DNA from: Erysipelotrichaceae bacterium
GTDB taxonomy: Bacteria > Bacillota_I > Bacilli_A > Erysipelotrichales > Erysipelotrichaceae
Direction: 5' to 3'
Assembly (NCBI GenBank): GCA_030533035.1
Contig: JAUNJW010000157.1
Span: 1 to 5,181 of the forward strand
Length of the DNA stretch: 5,181 nucleotides
Both the position numbers and the translations under genes were made by a program. Within the stretch, counting starts at the first letter, position 1. Each line of letters begins with the position of its first letter. This document shows positions 1-5,181 of the stretch, in pieces. The notes beneath the pieces were generated by a model that had not been told where the DNA came from, ran no database searches, and was given only the letters and a program-made list of their open reading frames with translations.

Positions 1-419
1 TGCTTGTCTATGACTGCAAAGGATACACAAAAGGCGGCCACTTCGGTGACATGATGGCCAGCGCCGCAAAAGAAAAAGGCATTGCCGGCGTCATCATCGA
101 CGGTTCCTGCCGCGACTCACAGGACATTCTGGCGCTTGACTATCCGGTCTATGCCAGGGCATACTGTCCGGCCCCGACCACAAAGCTGCACAAAGGAAAG
201 GTCAATGTGCCCGTCACTGCGGGCGGCGTGACTGTAAGGCCCGGGGATCTGATCTTCGCCGATAACGACGGCATCGTCGTGATTCCCTTTGAGGAAGAGG
301 ACGAGGTAATGAAAAAGGCCCTTGCCAAATATGACAAGGAACAGCATCTTCTTGAAGAGATCCATGCCGGAAAGGATCCGCTGGATCTCTTCGGATTCAG
401 GGAAAAACTCGCTGAATAA
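1..419 (+). CDS. RraA family protein, 3' part (5' end outside window)
   Basis: The reading frame is open from base 3 to the TAA at 417-419, giving 138 visible codons. It has no start in the window, because the internal ATG at 51 lies inside conserved sequence. RraA-like proteins form trimeric rings. Some are metal-dependent aldolases/decarboxylases acting on 4-hydroxy-4-methyl-2-oxoglutarate or oxaloacetate, and others (E. coli RraA) inhibit RNase E. Visible family marks, numbered from base 3, are GGHFGD (11-16), DGSCRD (33-38) with the Arg-Asp pair used for substrate and metal binding and a further acid at 41 (RD-x-x-D), and the C-terminal block PGDLIFADNDGIVVIP (80-95). A charged helical tail of about 40 residues follows. 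Family members are usually about 160-230 residues, so roughly 70-90 are missing upstream. The retained RD-x-x-D favours an enzyme over a pure RNase E regulator. The older database label 'dimethylmenaquinone methyltransferase' for this family is a misannotation. The substrate is unknown. Confidence 0.88.
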   Translation, partial: LVYDCKGYTKGGHFGDMMASAAKEKGIAGVIIDGSCRDSQDILALDYPVYARAYCPAPTTKLHKGKVNVPVTAGGVTVRPGDLIFADNDGIVVIPFEEEDEVMKKALAKYDKEQHLLEEIHAGKDPLDLFGFREKLAE

Positions 420-427
420 GCACACTG

Positions 428-459
428 AACTGTCTGCACAAAAGCAGGCAGTTTTTTTT
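428..459 (+). terminator. Intrinsic terminator after the RraA-like gene
   Basis: The stem CTGTCTGC (430-437) pairs with GCAGGCAG (444-451) over 8 bp with one G-U pair and a 6-nt loop. It can be extended by two A-T pairs and is followed by eight T residues (452-459). It starts 10 nt after the stop codon, so it is a textbook Rho-independent terminator. Confidence 0.9.
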
Positions 460-474
460 CAGTGAACTGAAAAA
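455..474. repeat. Perfect inverted repeat behind the terminator
   Basis: TTTTTCAGT (455-463) and ACTGAAAAA (466-474) are exact reverse complements with a 2-nt centre. The left arm uses the terminator's T-run. It may act as a weak terminator on the opposite strand or may be incidental. It is followed at 473-482 by the 10-bp palindrome AATGATCATT. Confidence 0.45.
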
Positions 475-485
475 TGATCATTCCG

Positions 486-502
486 CAATTCTGAAAGAAT
501 TG
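486..502. promoter_or_regulatory. Inverted repeat CAATTC-N5-GAATTG, possible operator
   Basis: CAATTC (486-491) and GAATTG (497-502) are exact inverted arms around TGAAA. The repeat overlaps the candidate -35 box of the metallophosphoesterase gene, a position where a repressor could act. A second dyad, AGATGAC (507-513)/GTCATCT (524-530), overlaps the candidate -10. No regulator is recognisable nearby, so the operator role is inference. Confidence 0.3.
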
Positions 503-528
503 TGAAAGATGACCGCAGTCACTGTCAT
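500..528 (+). promoter_or_regulatory. Weak promoter candidate for the metallophosphoesterase gene
   Basis: TTGTGA (500-505) and TGTCAT (523-528) are separated by 17 bp. Each matches the sigma-70/sigma-A consensus at 4 of 6 positions. The terminator upstream and the stand-alone gene downstream require a promoter between about 460 and 570, and this is the best pair I found. It would give a leader of about 50 nt. The match is modest, so this remains a suggestion. Confidence 0.3.
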
Positions 529-570
529 CTCTGTGTGAAAAGGAGTAGCGTTAAAGGCACTTCCCACTTA

Positions 571-580
571 GAGAGGAGCG
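571..580 (+). promoter_or_regulatory. Ribosome binding site of the metallophosphoesterase gene
   Basis: GAGAGGAG (571-578) lies 8 nt before the ATG at 587. It fixes that start over the nearby GTG (580) and ATG (583), which are in another frame and too close to it. Confidence 0.8.
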
Positions 581-586
581 TGATGA

Positions 587-1297
587 ATGAAAGTACTTGT
601 CATACCTGACGTCCATCTGAAACCGGATATGTTCAGAAGGGCAGGGGAAATCCTGAACAGTCATCAGGCTGAAATGAGTGTCTGTCTGATGGATCTCGCC
701 GATGACTGGAACAGCCAGACCAGCCTTGCGCTTTATGAAGAGACATATGACGCTGCCATCGCTTTCGCGAACGAATACCCGGATACCTTATGGTGCTGGG
801 GCAACCATGATATCTGCTACGACTGGAACCAGCGCGAATCCGGCTATTCGCCGGACGCCGCTGACCTGGTCAGGGAAAAGCTGCTGGAACTTGAAATGGC
901 CATGAAACGGCCCGGCCAGCTGACCTTCATCCACCGCATTGACGACGTCCTCTTCATGCACGGCGGTCTTTCGGAACGCTTTGTAAAAGCCTATGTCGAT
1001 GATGCAGAAAACAAAACCATGGATGAGATCATCGACGACATTAATCATATGACCGTCTATGAACTCTGGAATGATGATTCTCCTTTGTGGCTCAGACCGC
1101 AGTCCGGGAAAATCCCGCTTTACAGGATTGATGAATTCATGCAGGTGGTCGGCCATACACCGGTGAAACAGATTTACTGCCATGGCAATCTTGTCTCAAC
1201 CGACGTCTTTTCCACCTACAGCGACGGCACGAATATCGGCACCTGCGATTATCTGATTGTCGACACCGTGACAAAAAGACTGACCAGAATACGCTAG
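587..1297 (+). CDS. Metallophosphoesterase, calcineurin-like/PPP-type fold
   Basis: This is a cytoplasmic metal-dependent phosphoesterase of 236 residues with no signal peptide. The phosphoesterase motifs appear in order: PDVH (7-10, DxH), MDLADD (35-40, equivalent to GDxxD), GNHD (72-75), HGG (125-127), the block DDSPLWLRP (163-171), and GHTPV (189-193). HGG and GHTP are typical of the branch holding PPP-type serine/threonine phosphatases and diadenosine tetraphosphatase (ApaH). The second motif has Met in place of the usual Gly, but both aspartates are kept, so it should still bind a dinuclear metal centre. The start ATG follows AGAGGAG (572-578) at 8 nt. The ATG at 583 is out of frame. The gene stands alone between two terminators. 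The substrate cannot be assigned: a phosphoprotein, a dinucleotide polyphosphate and another phosphoester all remain possible. Confidence 0.9.
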   Translation: MKVLVIPDVHLKPDMFRRAGEILNSHQAEMSVCLMDLADDWNSQTSLALYEETYDAAIAFANEYPDTLWCWGNHDICYDWNQRESGYSPDAADLVREKLLELEMAMKRPGQLTFIHRIDDVLFMHGGLSERFVKAYVDDAENKTMDEIIDDINHMTVYELWNDDSPLWLRPQSGKIPLYRIDEFMQVVGHTPVKQIYCHGNLVSTDVFSTYSDGTNIGTCDYLIVDTVTKRLTRIR

Positions 1298-1327
1298 AAA
1301 GAAGATCTCACGGGATTTTCTTTTTTT
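1298..1327 (+). terminator. Intrinsic terminator after the metallophosphoesterase gene
   Basis: AAAGAAGATC (1298-1307) pairs with GATTTTCTTT (1314-1323) over 10 bp with one G-U pair and a 6-nt loop. The 3' arm runs into a T tract ending at 1327. The stem begins right after the stop codon and is poor in G+C, so termination may be incomplete. Confidence 0.6.
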
Positions 1328-1350
1328 CACACCGCAGCACCGAGTTAGTG

Positions 1351-1356
1351 TAGAAT
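1351..1356 (+). promoter_or_regulatory. Candidate -10 box for the fused hydrolase gene
   Basis: TAGAAT matches the TATAAT consensus at 5 of 6 positions and lies 20 nt upstream of the preferred ATG at 1377. No good -35 box is visible 16-18 bp upstream, where the sequence is near CACACC. The leader would be only about 13-15 nt, just enough for the ribosome binding site. Confidence 0.35.
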
Positions 1357-1364
1357 AACTGAAG

Positions 1365-1376
1365 AAGGTGAGACCT
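1365..1376 (+). promoter_or_regulatory. Ribosome binding site within a small inverted repeat
   Basis: AAGGTGAG (1365-1372) matches the anti-Shine-Dalgarno sequence and sets the ATG at 1377. AGGT (1366-1369) and ACCT (1373-1376) are complementary with a 3-nt centre, so the site could fold on itself weakly. Confidence 0.5.
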
Positions 1377-2768
1377 ATGAAACCATACTTTAATCAGTCA
1401 AATACCGCAGAACTCAGAAAAGTTCTTCACGGGAAAATCTCTTCAGACCGGATGGATACAGTCCTGGAAAGGGCAGAGGAGATCCTTGCCGGGATGAAGG
1501 AAAAGCACAGGGATCTTTCCGCCATGGAACGCTTCCATACGGAGAAGAAGATCTTCCCGTACATCGCCCTGTATCAGGCATTGCAGCAGGTGATCCCAAA
1601 GGAAGAGGCCCTGGAAGCACTGGGAACCTCAAGTCTTAACAAGGCGGAGGGCATCGGCCTGAAGCTGAAGGAAACACTGAAGTCCAGAAGAGCATCGCTT
1701 CTGTTCATCAACGCATTTGCGGTGATCAAAGACCTGGTCTTCGGCGACAGAGCCGGCTTCAGGTCGAAGCAGTATGACAATGGAAAAAACGACATCCGTT
1801 TTGACATGCTGGTATGTCCGTACCATAAGTGGTTCAGTGAATACGGCTGTCCCGAACTCTGTCAGTTTTCCTGCCGGGCGGATGAATATGTCTACGGCAA
1901 TCTTGATCATGTGGTCTTTGAAAGATCACAGACAATCGGCACCGGCGGTGAATGCTGCGACTTTCACGTATATCTGAAAAAAGAAGAGCCGCAGCCTCTT
2001 ACGGTTCACGAGTTCGGAAAAGAAAATGAGAAAACCATTGTCCTCTTCCATCCGCTGGCAGTGCGATGGGATATCTTTGAGCGGGTCATCCCGGAATTAT
2101 CGAAGGAATATCATCTGATCATTCCGGCCCTGCCCGGTCATGATCCGGACAAGCCGGACAGTGATTATACAGACGTGGAAACCATTGTCAGCCGGATGAC
2201 ACAGTGGCTGAAGGAAAACGGCCATGAAAAGGTCACATGTCTTTTCGGCTGCTCCATGGGCGGCTCTATTGTCATCCGGATGATTGCCGAAGGAATCATT
2301 CAGCCTGCCTGTGCCGTGATCGACGCCGGCATCACGCCCTATGAACTTCCGAAGCCTCTGACTTATGCCATCGCTGCCAGGGACTTTGCGATGATTGAAG
2401 CCGCAAAGATGCTCAGCCCGAAGATGCTGGGGTCCGTGATGGACACTGGGCGGATGAATGAAGAAGATCTGTCCTATGTGTCCGATGTGCTGAAACACAT
2501 GAGCGCAAAGACCGCCTGGAACGGTTTCTATTCCTGCAATAACTATTCCATGCCGGAAAAGATCCATCAGCCGGACTATCCTGTCGTTTACTGGTATGGC
2601 GAAAAGGAGAAAAAAGCCAGGAAAAAAGATCTCAGATTCGTGAAGAAAACCTTTCCGGCCGTCAGATTCATACAGCACCTGGGCCAGGATCACGCGGAAT
2701 CCTTCACGTATCATCCGGAACAGTTTGGAAAGGAACTGAAAGAAATCATTGAAGAAGCGCAGCACTGA
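1377..2768 (+). CDS. ATC hydrolase-like domain fused to alpha/beta hydrolase
   Basis: This is a two-domain cytoplasmic protein of 463 residues. Residues 1-200 resemble the L-2-amino-thiazoline-4-carboxylic acid hydrolase family (Pfam ATC_hydrolase). The marks are a helical N-terminus with ERFHTEKK (51-58), then CPYHKWF (147-153), CPELCQFSC (158-166), D169, and GGECCDFHVYL (190-200). After a charged linker (201-219) comes an alpha/beta hydrolase domain (220-463). It has FHP (224-226) at the oxyanion-loop position, LPGHD (252-256), the nucleophile elbow GCSMG (291-295, Ser293) and a late GQDHAE (436-441, His439). The catalytic acid is unclear, with E409 or a near neighbour likely. The ATG at 1377 is chosen because AAGGTGAG (1365-1372) sits 4 nt before it. 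A GTG at 1368 lies inside that site. The first family is named for ring opening in bacterial cysteine formation from ATC, but most members are untested. The gene is probably monocistronic. Confidence 0.85.
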   Translation: MKPYFNQSNTAELRKVLHGKISSDRMDTVLERAEEILAGMKEKHRDLSAMERFHTEKKIFPYIALYQALQQVIPKEEALEALGTSSLNKAEGIGLKLKETLKSRRASLLFINAFAVIKDLVFGDRAGFRSKQYDNGKNDIRFDMLVCPYHKWFSEYGCPELCQFSCRADEYVYGNLDHVVFERSQTIGTGGECCDFHVYLKKEEPQPLTVHEFGKENEKTIVLFHPLAVRWDIFERVIPELSKEYHLIIPALPGHDPDKPDSDYTDVETIVSRMTQWLKENGHEKVTCLFGCSMGGSIVIRMIAEGIIQPACAVIDAGITPYELPKPLTYAIAARDFAMIEAAKMLSPKMLGSVMDTGRMNEEDLSYVSDVLKHMSAKTAWNGFYSCNNYSMPEKIHQPDYPVVYWYGEKEKKARKKDLRFVKKTFPAVRFIQHLGQDHAESFTYHPEQFGKELKEIIEEAQH

Positions 2769-2786
2769 AACCGCAGCGCGTGAATG

Positions 2787-2816
2787 AGCCATACATACGT
2801 GTATGGTTTTTCTTTT
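2787..2816 (+). terminator. Intrinsic terminator after the fused hydrolase gene
   Basis: CCATACA (2789-2795) pairs with TGTATGG (2800-2806) over 7 exact bp around the 4-nt loop TACG. It is extended by one G-U and one A-T pair and followed by TTTTTCTTTT (2807-2816). It starts 18 nt after the stop at 2768. An ATG at 2784, in frame with the next gene, lies at the base of this hairpin and is not a credible start. Confidence 0.75.
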
Positions 2817-2831
2817 CTCCCGGTGAGACTG

Positions 2832-2837
2832 TATAAT
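2832..2837 (+). promoter_or_regulatory. -10 box of the downstream four-gene operon
   Basis: TATAAT is a perfect consensus match, 27 nt before the ATG at 2865 and just after the preceding terminator. The -35 region is poor: TTTTCT at 2808-2813 with 18-bp spacing matches 3 of 6, and it lies in the terminator's T-rich tail. Transcription would start near 2844, giving a leader of about 20 nt with the AAGGAG site. Confidence 0.6.
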
Positions 2838-2864
2838 GGAAACAACATGGAAGGAGCTGTCATC

Positions 2865-3611
2865 ATGCGGGAACTCTGTTTCGAAAAGGACGGCATGAAA
2901 ATCTACGGACATCTGCATCTTCCCGAAGGAAAGGGGCCTTTTCCCTGTGTGATCATCTGCCATGGCTACGGGGCTTCCCTGGAAGATCATGAATACTACG
3001 CTGAATGCATGGAAAAAGAGGGGATCGCCGCGTATTGTTTTGATTTCATCGGCGGCGGACCGGCAGTGAAGAGTGAGGGCACGATGTTTGAAATGTCCGT
3101 GCTGAGTGAAACGGAGGATCTTCTGACAGTCATGGACGCCATCCGTGAACTTGAAGAAACGGATGAAAACAATCTCTTCCTGATGGGCGGCTCCCAGGGC
3201 GGCTTTGTCATTACGGAGGCGGCGCACAGAAGACCCGGACAGATCCGCGGCCTGATCCCGCTGTATCCGGCCTATGTGATTTATGACTATGTAAAAAGAA
3301 TCGTTCCTGACATGGAAAACATTCCGGAAATACTCACCGTTCTCGGGATGGAAACAGGATGTCGTTATGCGAAGGACGCTTTATCCTTTGATATCTATGA
3401 CCATATGGACTATCCCGGACCGGTCATGATCATCCACGGCACCGCCGATGAACTTGTGCCTCTCTCTTATTCCGAAAAAGCGCTGGGGATTTTTGAAAAC
3501 GCCTCGCTTGTCAAGATTCCCGGCGCCGGCCACGGCTTTTACAATGACGATGAAAAAAGAGTCGCGCGGCTGGCCATTGAATTTGTCAGAAAGCATACAA
3601 GACAGCCATGA
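2865..3611 (+). CDS. Alpha/beta hydrolase (esterase/acylhydrolase type)
   Basis: This is a single-domain cytoplasmic serine hydrolase of 248 residues. The full catalytic set is visible: oxyanion-loop HGYG (33-36), nucleophile elbow GGSQG (108-112, Ser110), acid HGTADELV (191-198, Asp195) and GAGHGF (221-226, His223). The order and the short insert between strands resemble Hydrolase_4/S33-like esterases, including cinnamoyl and feruloyl esterases of gut Firmicutes. The sequence GHGxSD common after the third strand in those enzymes is here IGGGPAVKSEG (62-72), so the substrate need not be the same. The start at 2865 is set by AAGGAG (2851-2856) 8 nt upstream. A longer in-frame version from 2784 would begin inside the terminator. 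It is the first gene of the operon and overlaps the next by 4 nt (ATGA, 3608-3611), indicating translational coupling. Confidence 0.9.
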   Translation: MRELCFEKDGMKIYGHLHLPEGKGPFPCVIICHGYGASLEDHEYYAECMEKEGIAAYCFDFIGGGPAVKSEGTMFEMSVLSETEDLLTVMDAIRELEETDENNLFLMGGSQGGFVITEAAHRRPGQIRGLIPLYPAYVIYDYVKRIVPDMENIPEILTVLGMETGCRYAKDALSFDIYDHMDYPGPVMIIHGTADELVPLSYSEKALGIFENASLVKIPGAGHGFYNDDEKRVARLAIEFVRKHTRQP

Positions 3612-4267
3612 AAAGAATATACCGTGTCCTTCTGTTTATGATCCTGGCGGCGCTGTGTATCACAGCGGCCGGTTTCCGCTTCTTTTATCAGAATACCAGC
3701 GACAAAAGAAAGCCGGACCGCTATGACGGAGAAGTAGAAGTTTATATCTCAGACCACGATGAGGACGGCGACGGCATCGATGATCAGAGCGACATCCTGC
3801 AAAGCGCCTTGGAGTATCTCCATACCCGTCCGAAATACAAAAGTGTCTATTACAGCGGCGGCTGGCCGGATGACGGATACGGCGTCTGCACAGACGTGAT
3901 CGCCTGGGGCCTGCTGGGGGCAGGCTATGACCTGCGGCAGCTGGTCGATGAAGACCGGCATGCCAATCCGGAGAATTACGCGGATGAAATACCCGACGCC
4001 AACATTGATTTCAGAAGGGTCAGGAACCTGCTCGTGTTTTTCGAGAACAACGCCGAAAAACTCACGGATGACCTGAGTCAGATCAATGAGTGGCAGGGCG
4101 GGGACATTGTCATATTCAGAAACCACATCGGCATGGTTTCAGACAGAAGAAACGCGAAGGGGATTCCCTATCTGATTCATCATGCCAATCCGTTTCAGAG
4201 ATATTACGAAGAAGATGTTCTGGAAAGCAGGACAGACATGGTTGGCCATTACCGTTTCAAAGGCTGA
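3608..4267 (+). CDS. DUF1287 family protein, membrane-anchored or secreted
   Basis: This 219-residue protein has an N-terminal basic stretch and hydrophobic helix (residues 4-27), a signal peptide or single anchor. The rest should lie outside the membrane. An acidic stretch follows, DHDEDGDGIDD (49-59), resembling calcium-binding DxDxDG loops. The DUF1287 domain (about 60-219) shows its hallmarks: GVCTDV (92-97, Cys94), LVDED (112-116), PDANIDFRRVRNL (129-141), W162 followed by GGDIVIF (164-170), HIGMVSD (173-179, His173), HH (191-192) and GHYR (213-216). This family is thought to have an NlpC/P60-like cysteine-hydrolase fold, with Cys94 and His173 as the likely catalytic pair. E. coli YijF is a member of unknown function. 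The length is normal and the domain intact. The substrate is unknown; envelope peptides are a guess from fold and location. Confidence 0.9.
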   Translation: MKRIYRVLLFMILAALCITAAGFRFFYQNTSDKRKPDRYDGEVEVYISDHDEDGDGIDDQSDILQSALEYLHTRPKYKSVYYSGGWPDDGYGVCTDVIAWGLLGAGYDLRQLVDEDRHANPENYADEIPDANIDFRRVRNLLVFFENNAEKLTDDLSQINEWQGGDIVIFRNHIGMVSDRRNAKGIPYLIHHANPFQRYYEEDVLESRTDMVGHYRFKG

Positions 4268-4285
4268 CCGGGGAAAGGAATGCAT

Positions 4286-5095
4286 ATGCTGTGGAATGCG
4301 GTGAACGGCTGCGTGAACGTGAAGAATTCAGACATGTACTATGTCTCTTTCGGCAGCGGTGAAAAAAACCTGATCCTGCTGCCGGGCCTCTCCGACGGCC
4401 TGGCAACAGTCAAAGGCAAGGCGCTTCTGCTGGCGGAGCCTTACCGGCTGTTTTTCAAAGACTATACCGTCTATATGTTCAGCCGCCGCAATGATCTGCC
4501 GAAGGACTATACCATTGAAGATATGGCGGACGACCAGGCGGAAGCGCTGAGGAATCTCAACATCAGTACGTGTGATGTTCTCGGTGTTTCCCAGGGCGGC
4601 ATGATCGCGATGGCCCTCGCCGTAAGATACCCAAAGCTTGTCTCGCATCTGGTTCTGGCGGTGACTGCGCCGTCTGCCAATGAAACTGTGCAGACATGCA
4701 TAAACCGCTGGCTGACGATGACAGCGAAGAATTACCACCGGGCGCTGATGATTGACACCGCGGAAAACACCTATTCGGAAAAGAAACTGAAGACATACCG
4801 GAAAACCTATCCGCTGCTCGGCAAGGTCGGAAAACCGGAAAACTATGACCGCTTTGAGGCCAACGCCCGGGCGATCCTGAAATTTGACATGACGGAAAGG
4901 CTGCCGGAAATCAGCTGCCCGGTGCTCATCATCGGCGGCAGCGAGGATAGGATCGTCGGCGCGAAGGCGTCATTTGAAATGCACAAGCTGATTCCGCAGT
5001 CACAGATTTATATGTATGAAGGACTGGGGCACGGCGCCTATGAGGAAGCGAAGGATTTCAACCAGAGGATTTATGATTTCCTGAAGGAAGGTTAA
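4286..5095 (+). CDS. Alpha/beta hydrolase, second in the operon
   Basis: This is a cytoplasmic serine hydrolase of 269 residues from the ATG at 4286. AAGGA (4275-4279) lies 6 nt before that ATG but directly against the alternative ATG at 4280, which would add only two residues. Catalytic residues in order are the oxyanion-loop region LLPGLSDG (31-38, replacing the usual HG), nucleophile elbow GVSQG (100-104, Ser102), acid GGSEDRIV (217-224, Asp221) and GLGHGAYEE (246-254, His249). A cap region of about 70 residues (130-205) lies between elbow and acid. The general arrangement resembles 3-oxoadipate enol-lactonase-like and haloperoxidase-like hydrolases, but no aromatic-degradation genes are near. 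It follows the DUF1287 gene after 18 nt. It differs from the first hydrolase of the operon in cap, oxyanion loop and surrounding sequence, so it is not a recent duplicate. Confidence 0.88.
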   Translation: MLWNAVNGCVNVKNSDMYYVSFGSGEKNLILLPGLSDGLATVKGKALLLAEPYRLFFKDYTVYMFSRRNDLPKDYTIEDMADDQAEALRNLNISTCDVLGVSQGGMIAMALAVRYPKLVSHLVLAVTAPSANETVQTCINRWLTMTAKNYHRALMIDTAENTYSEKKLKTYRKTYPLLGKVGKPENYDRFEANARAILKFDMTERLPEISCPVLIIGGSEDRIVGAKASFEMHKLIPQSQIYMYEGLGHGAYEEAKDFNQRIYDFLKEG

Positions 5096-5100
5096 GTGTA

Positions 5101-5181
5101 ATGATTGTCAAAGCAGAAAAAAATGATATCCCGGAACTCGTCAGGCTGAGACTTGCCTATCTCGGCGAAGATACCGGCTTC
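5101..5181 (+). CDS. GNAT-type N-acetyltransferase, 5' part (runs off window)
   Basis: Only the first 27 codons are present. They begin MIVKAEKNDIPELVRLR (1-17) and continue AYLGED (19-24). The pattern 'I-x-x-A-x-x-x-D-I-P-x-L-V-x-L-R' is the common N-terminal first strand and helix of GNAT acetyltransferases, which transfer acetyl from acetyl-CoA to an amine. The gene starts 5 nt after the preceding stop, with AAGG (5088-5091) at 9 nt, so it is very likely co-transcribed. The acetyl-CoA binding motif and any substrate clue lie beyond the window. The family call rests on this short segment only. Confidence 0.6.
   Translation, partial: MIVKAEKNDIPELVRLRLAYLGEDTGF

Larger units (their letters stand above)
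2865..5181 (+). other. Probable operon: hydrolase, DUF1287, hydrolase, GNAT
   Basis: Four genes on one strand have a 4-nt overlap, an 18-nt gap and a 5-nt gap, with no hairpin-plus-T-run signal between them. A TATAAT promoter and a terminator precede the first gene. The downstream end is outside the window. Co-transcription is inferred from spacing. Confidence 0.7.

Noticed and set aside
51..53. ATG at 51 as the true start of the RraA-like gene
   Set aside because: The frame is open to the window edge, and the conserved GGHFGD block lies upstream of this ATG, so it is an internal methionine in a truncated gene.
1368..1376. GTG at 1368 as an earlier start for the fused hydrolase
   Set aside because: It lies inside the AAGGTGAG ribosome binding site and has no binding site of its own. 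The ATG at 1377 is correctly spaced.
2784..2864. In-frame N-terminal extension of the alpha/beta hydrolase from the ATG at 2784
   Set aside because: It has no ribosome binding site, begins at the base of the terminator hairpin and includes the TATAAT promoter. The ATG at 2865 has AAGGAG 8 nt upstream.
2097..3227. Long open frame of 376 codons on the minus strand
   Set aside because: It runs antisense to two well-supported genes and across their terminator and promoter. Its translation is rich in His, Phe and Arg without recognisable motifs, as expected for the antisense of a codon-biased gene. I found no supporting start signals.
4090..4362. Overlapping 90-codon frame across the DUF1287 / hydrolase junction on the + strand
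   Set aside because: It overlaps two real genes in another frame, lacks a ribosome binding site, and its translation matches no family I recognise.
1..5181. Search for CRISPR arrays, tRNA/rRNA genes, insertion sequences, toxin-antitoxin or defence modules
   Set aside because: No regularly spaced repeats, cloverleaf-like segments, transposase motifs or small paired genes were seen. The hydrolase cluster has no hallmark of a known defence system.

Overview
The window looks like a piece of a Bacillota chromosome, probably from a gut-type Firmicute near the Erysipelotrichaceae or Lachnospiraceae. This is inferred from AGGAG-type ribosome binding sites, short U-tailed terminators, mixed AGA/AGG/CGC arginine codons at mid G+C, and protein families common in those groups (an L-2-amino-thiazoline-4-carboxylate (ATC) hydrolase-like domain, DUF1287, an RraA-like protein). 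The lineage is a judgement from memory, not a search result. All recognised genes lie on the + strand.

Layout. (1) Positions <1-419: the 3' part of an RraA-family gene, closed by a clear intrinsic terminator (428-459). (2) Positions 420-586: an intergenic region with several inverted repeats and a weak promoter candidate. (3) 587-1297: a stand-alone calcineurin-like/PPP-type metallophosphoesterase, followed by an A/T-rich hairpin terminator (1298-1327). (4) 1377-2768: one long gene encoding an ATC hydrolase-like domain fused to an alpha/beta hydrolase domain. It ends at a hairpin terminator (2787-2816) that directly abuts the next promoter (TATAAT at 2832-2837). (5) 2865-5181 and beyond: a tightly packed probable operon of alpha/beta hydrolase, membrane-anchored or secreted DUF1287 protein (ATGA overlap), second alpha/beta hydrolase (18-nt gap to the preferred start), and the first codons of a GNAT acetyltransferase (5-nt gap).

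How the genes may work together. Three alpha/beta hydrolase domains, each with a recognisable Ser-His pair, sit within about 3 kb in two transcription units, together with an NlpC/P60-like DUF1287 protein and an acetyltransferase. This suggests small-molecule or envelope-related hydrolysis and modification, but no substrate can be read from the sequence and no known pathway is reconstructed. I saw no RNA genes, mobile elements, CRISPR arrays or defence systems. The most unusual item is the ATC hydrolase-alpha/beta hydrolase fusion. The window looks mostly like ordinary chromosomal accessory metabolism, and I cannot support a claim of a wholly new system.
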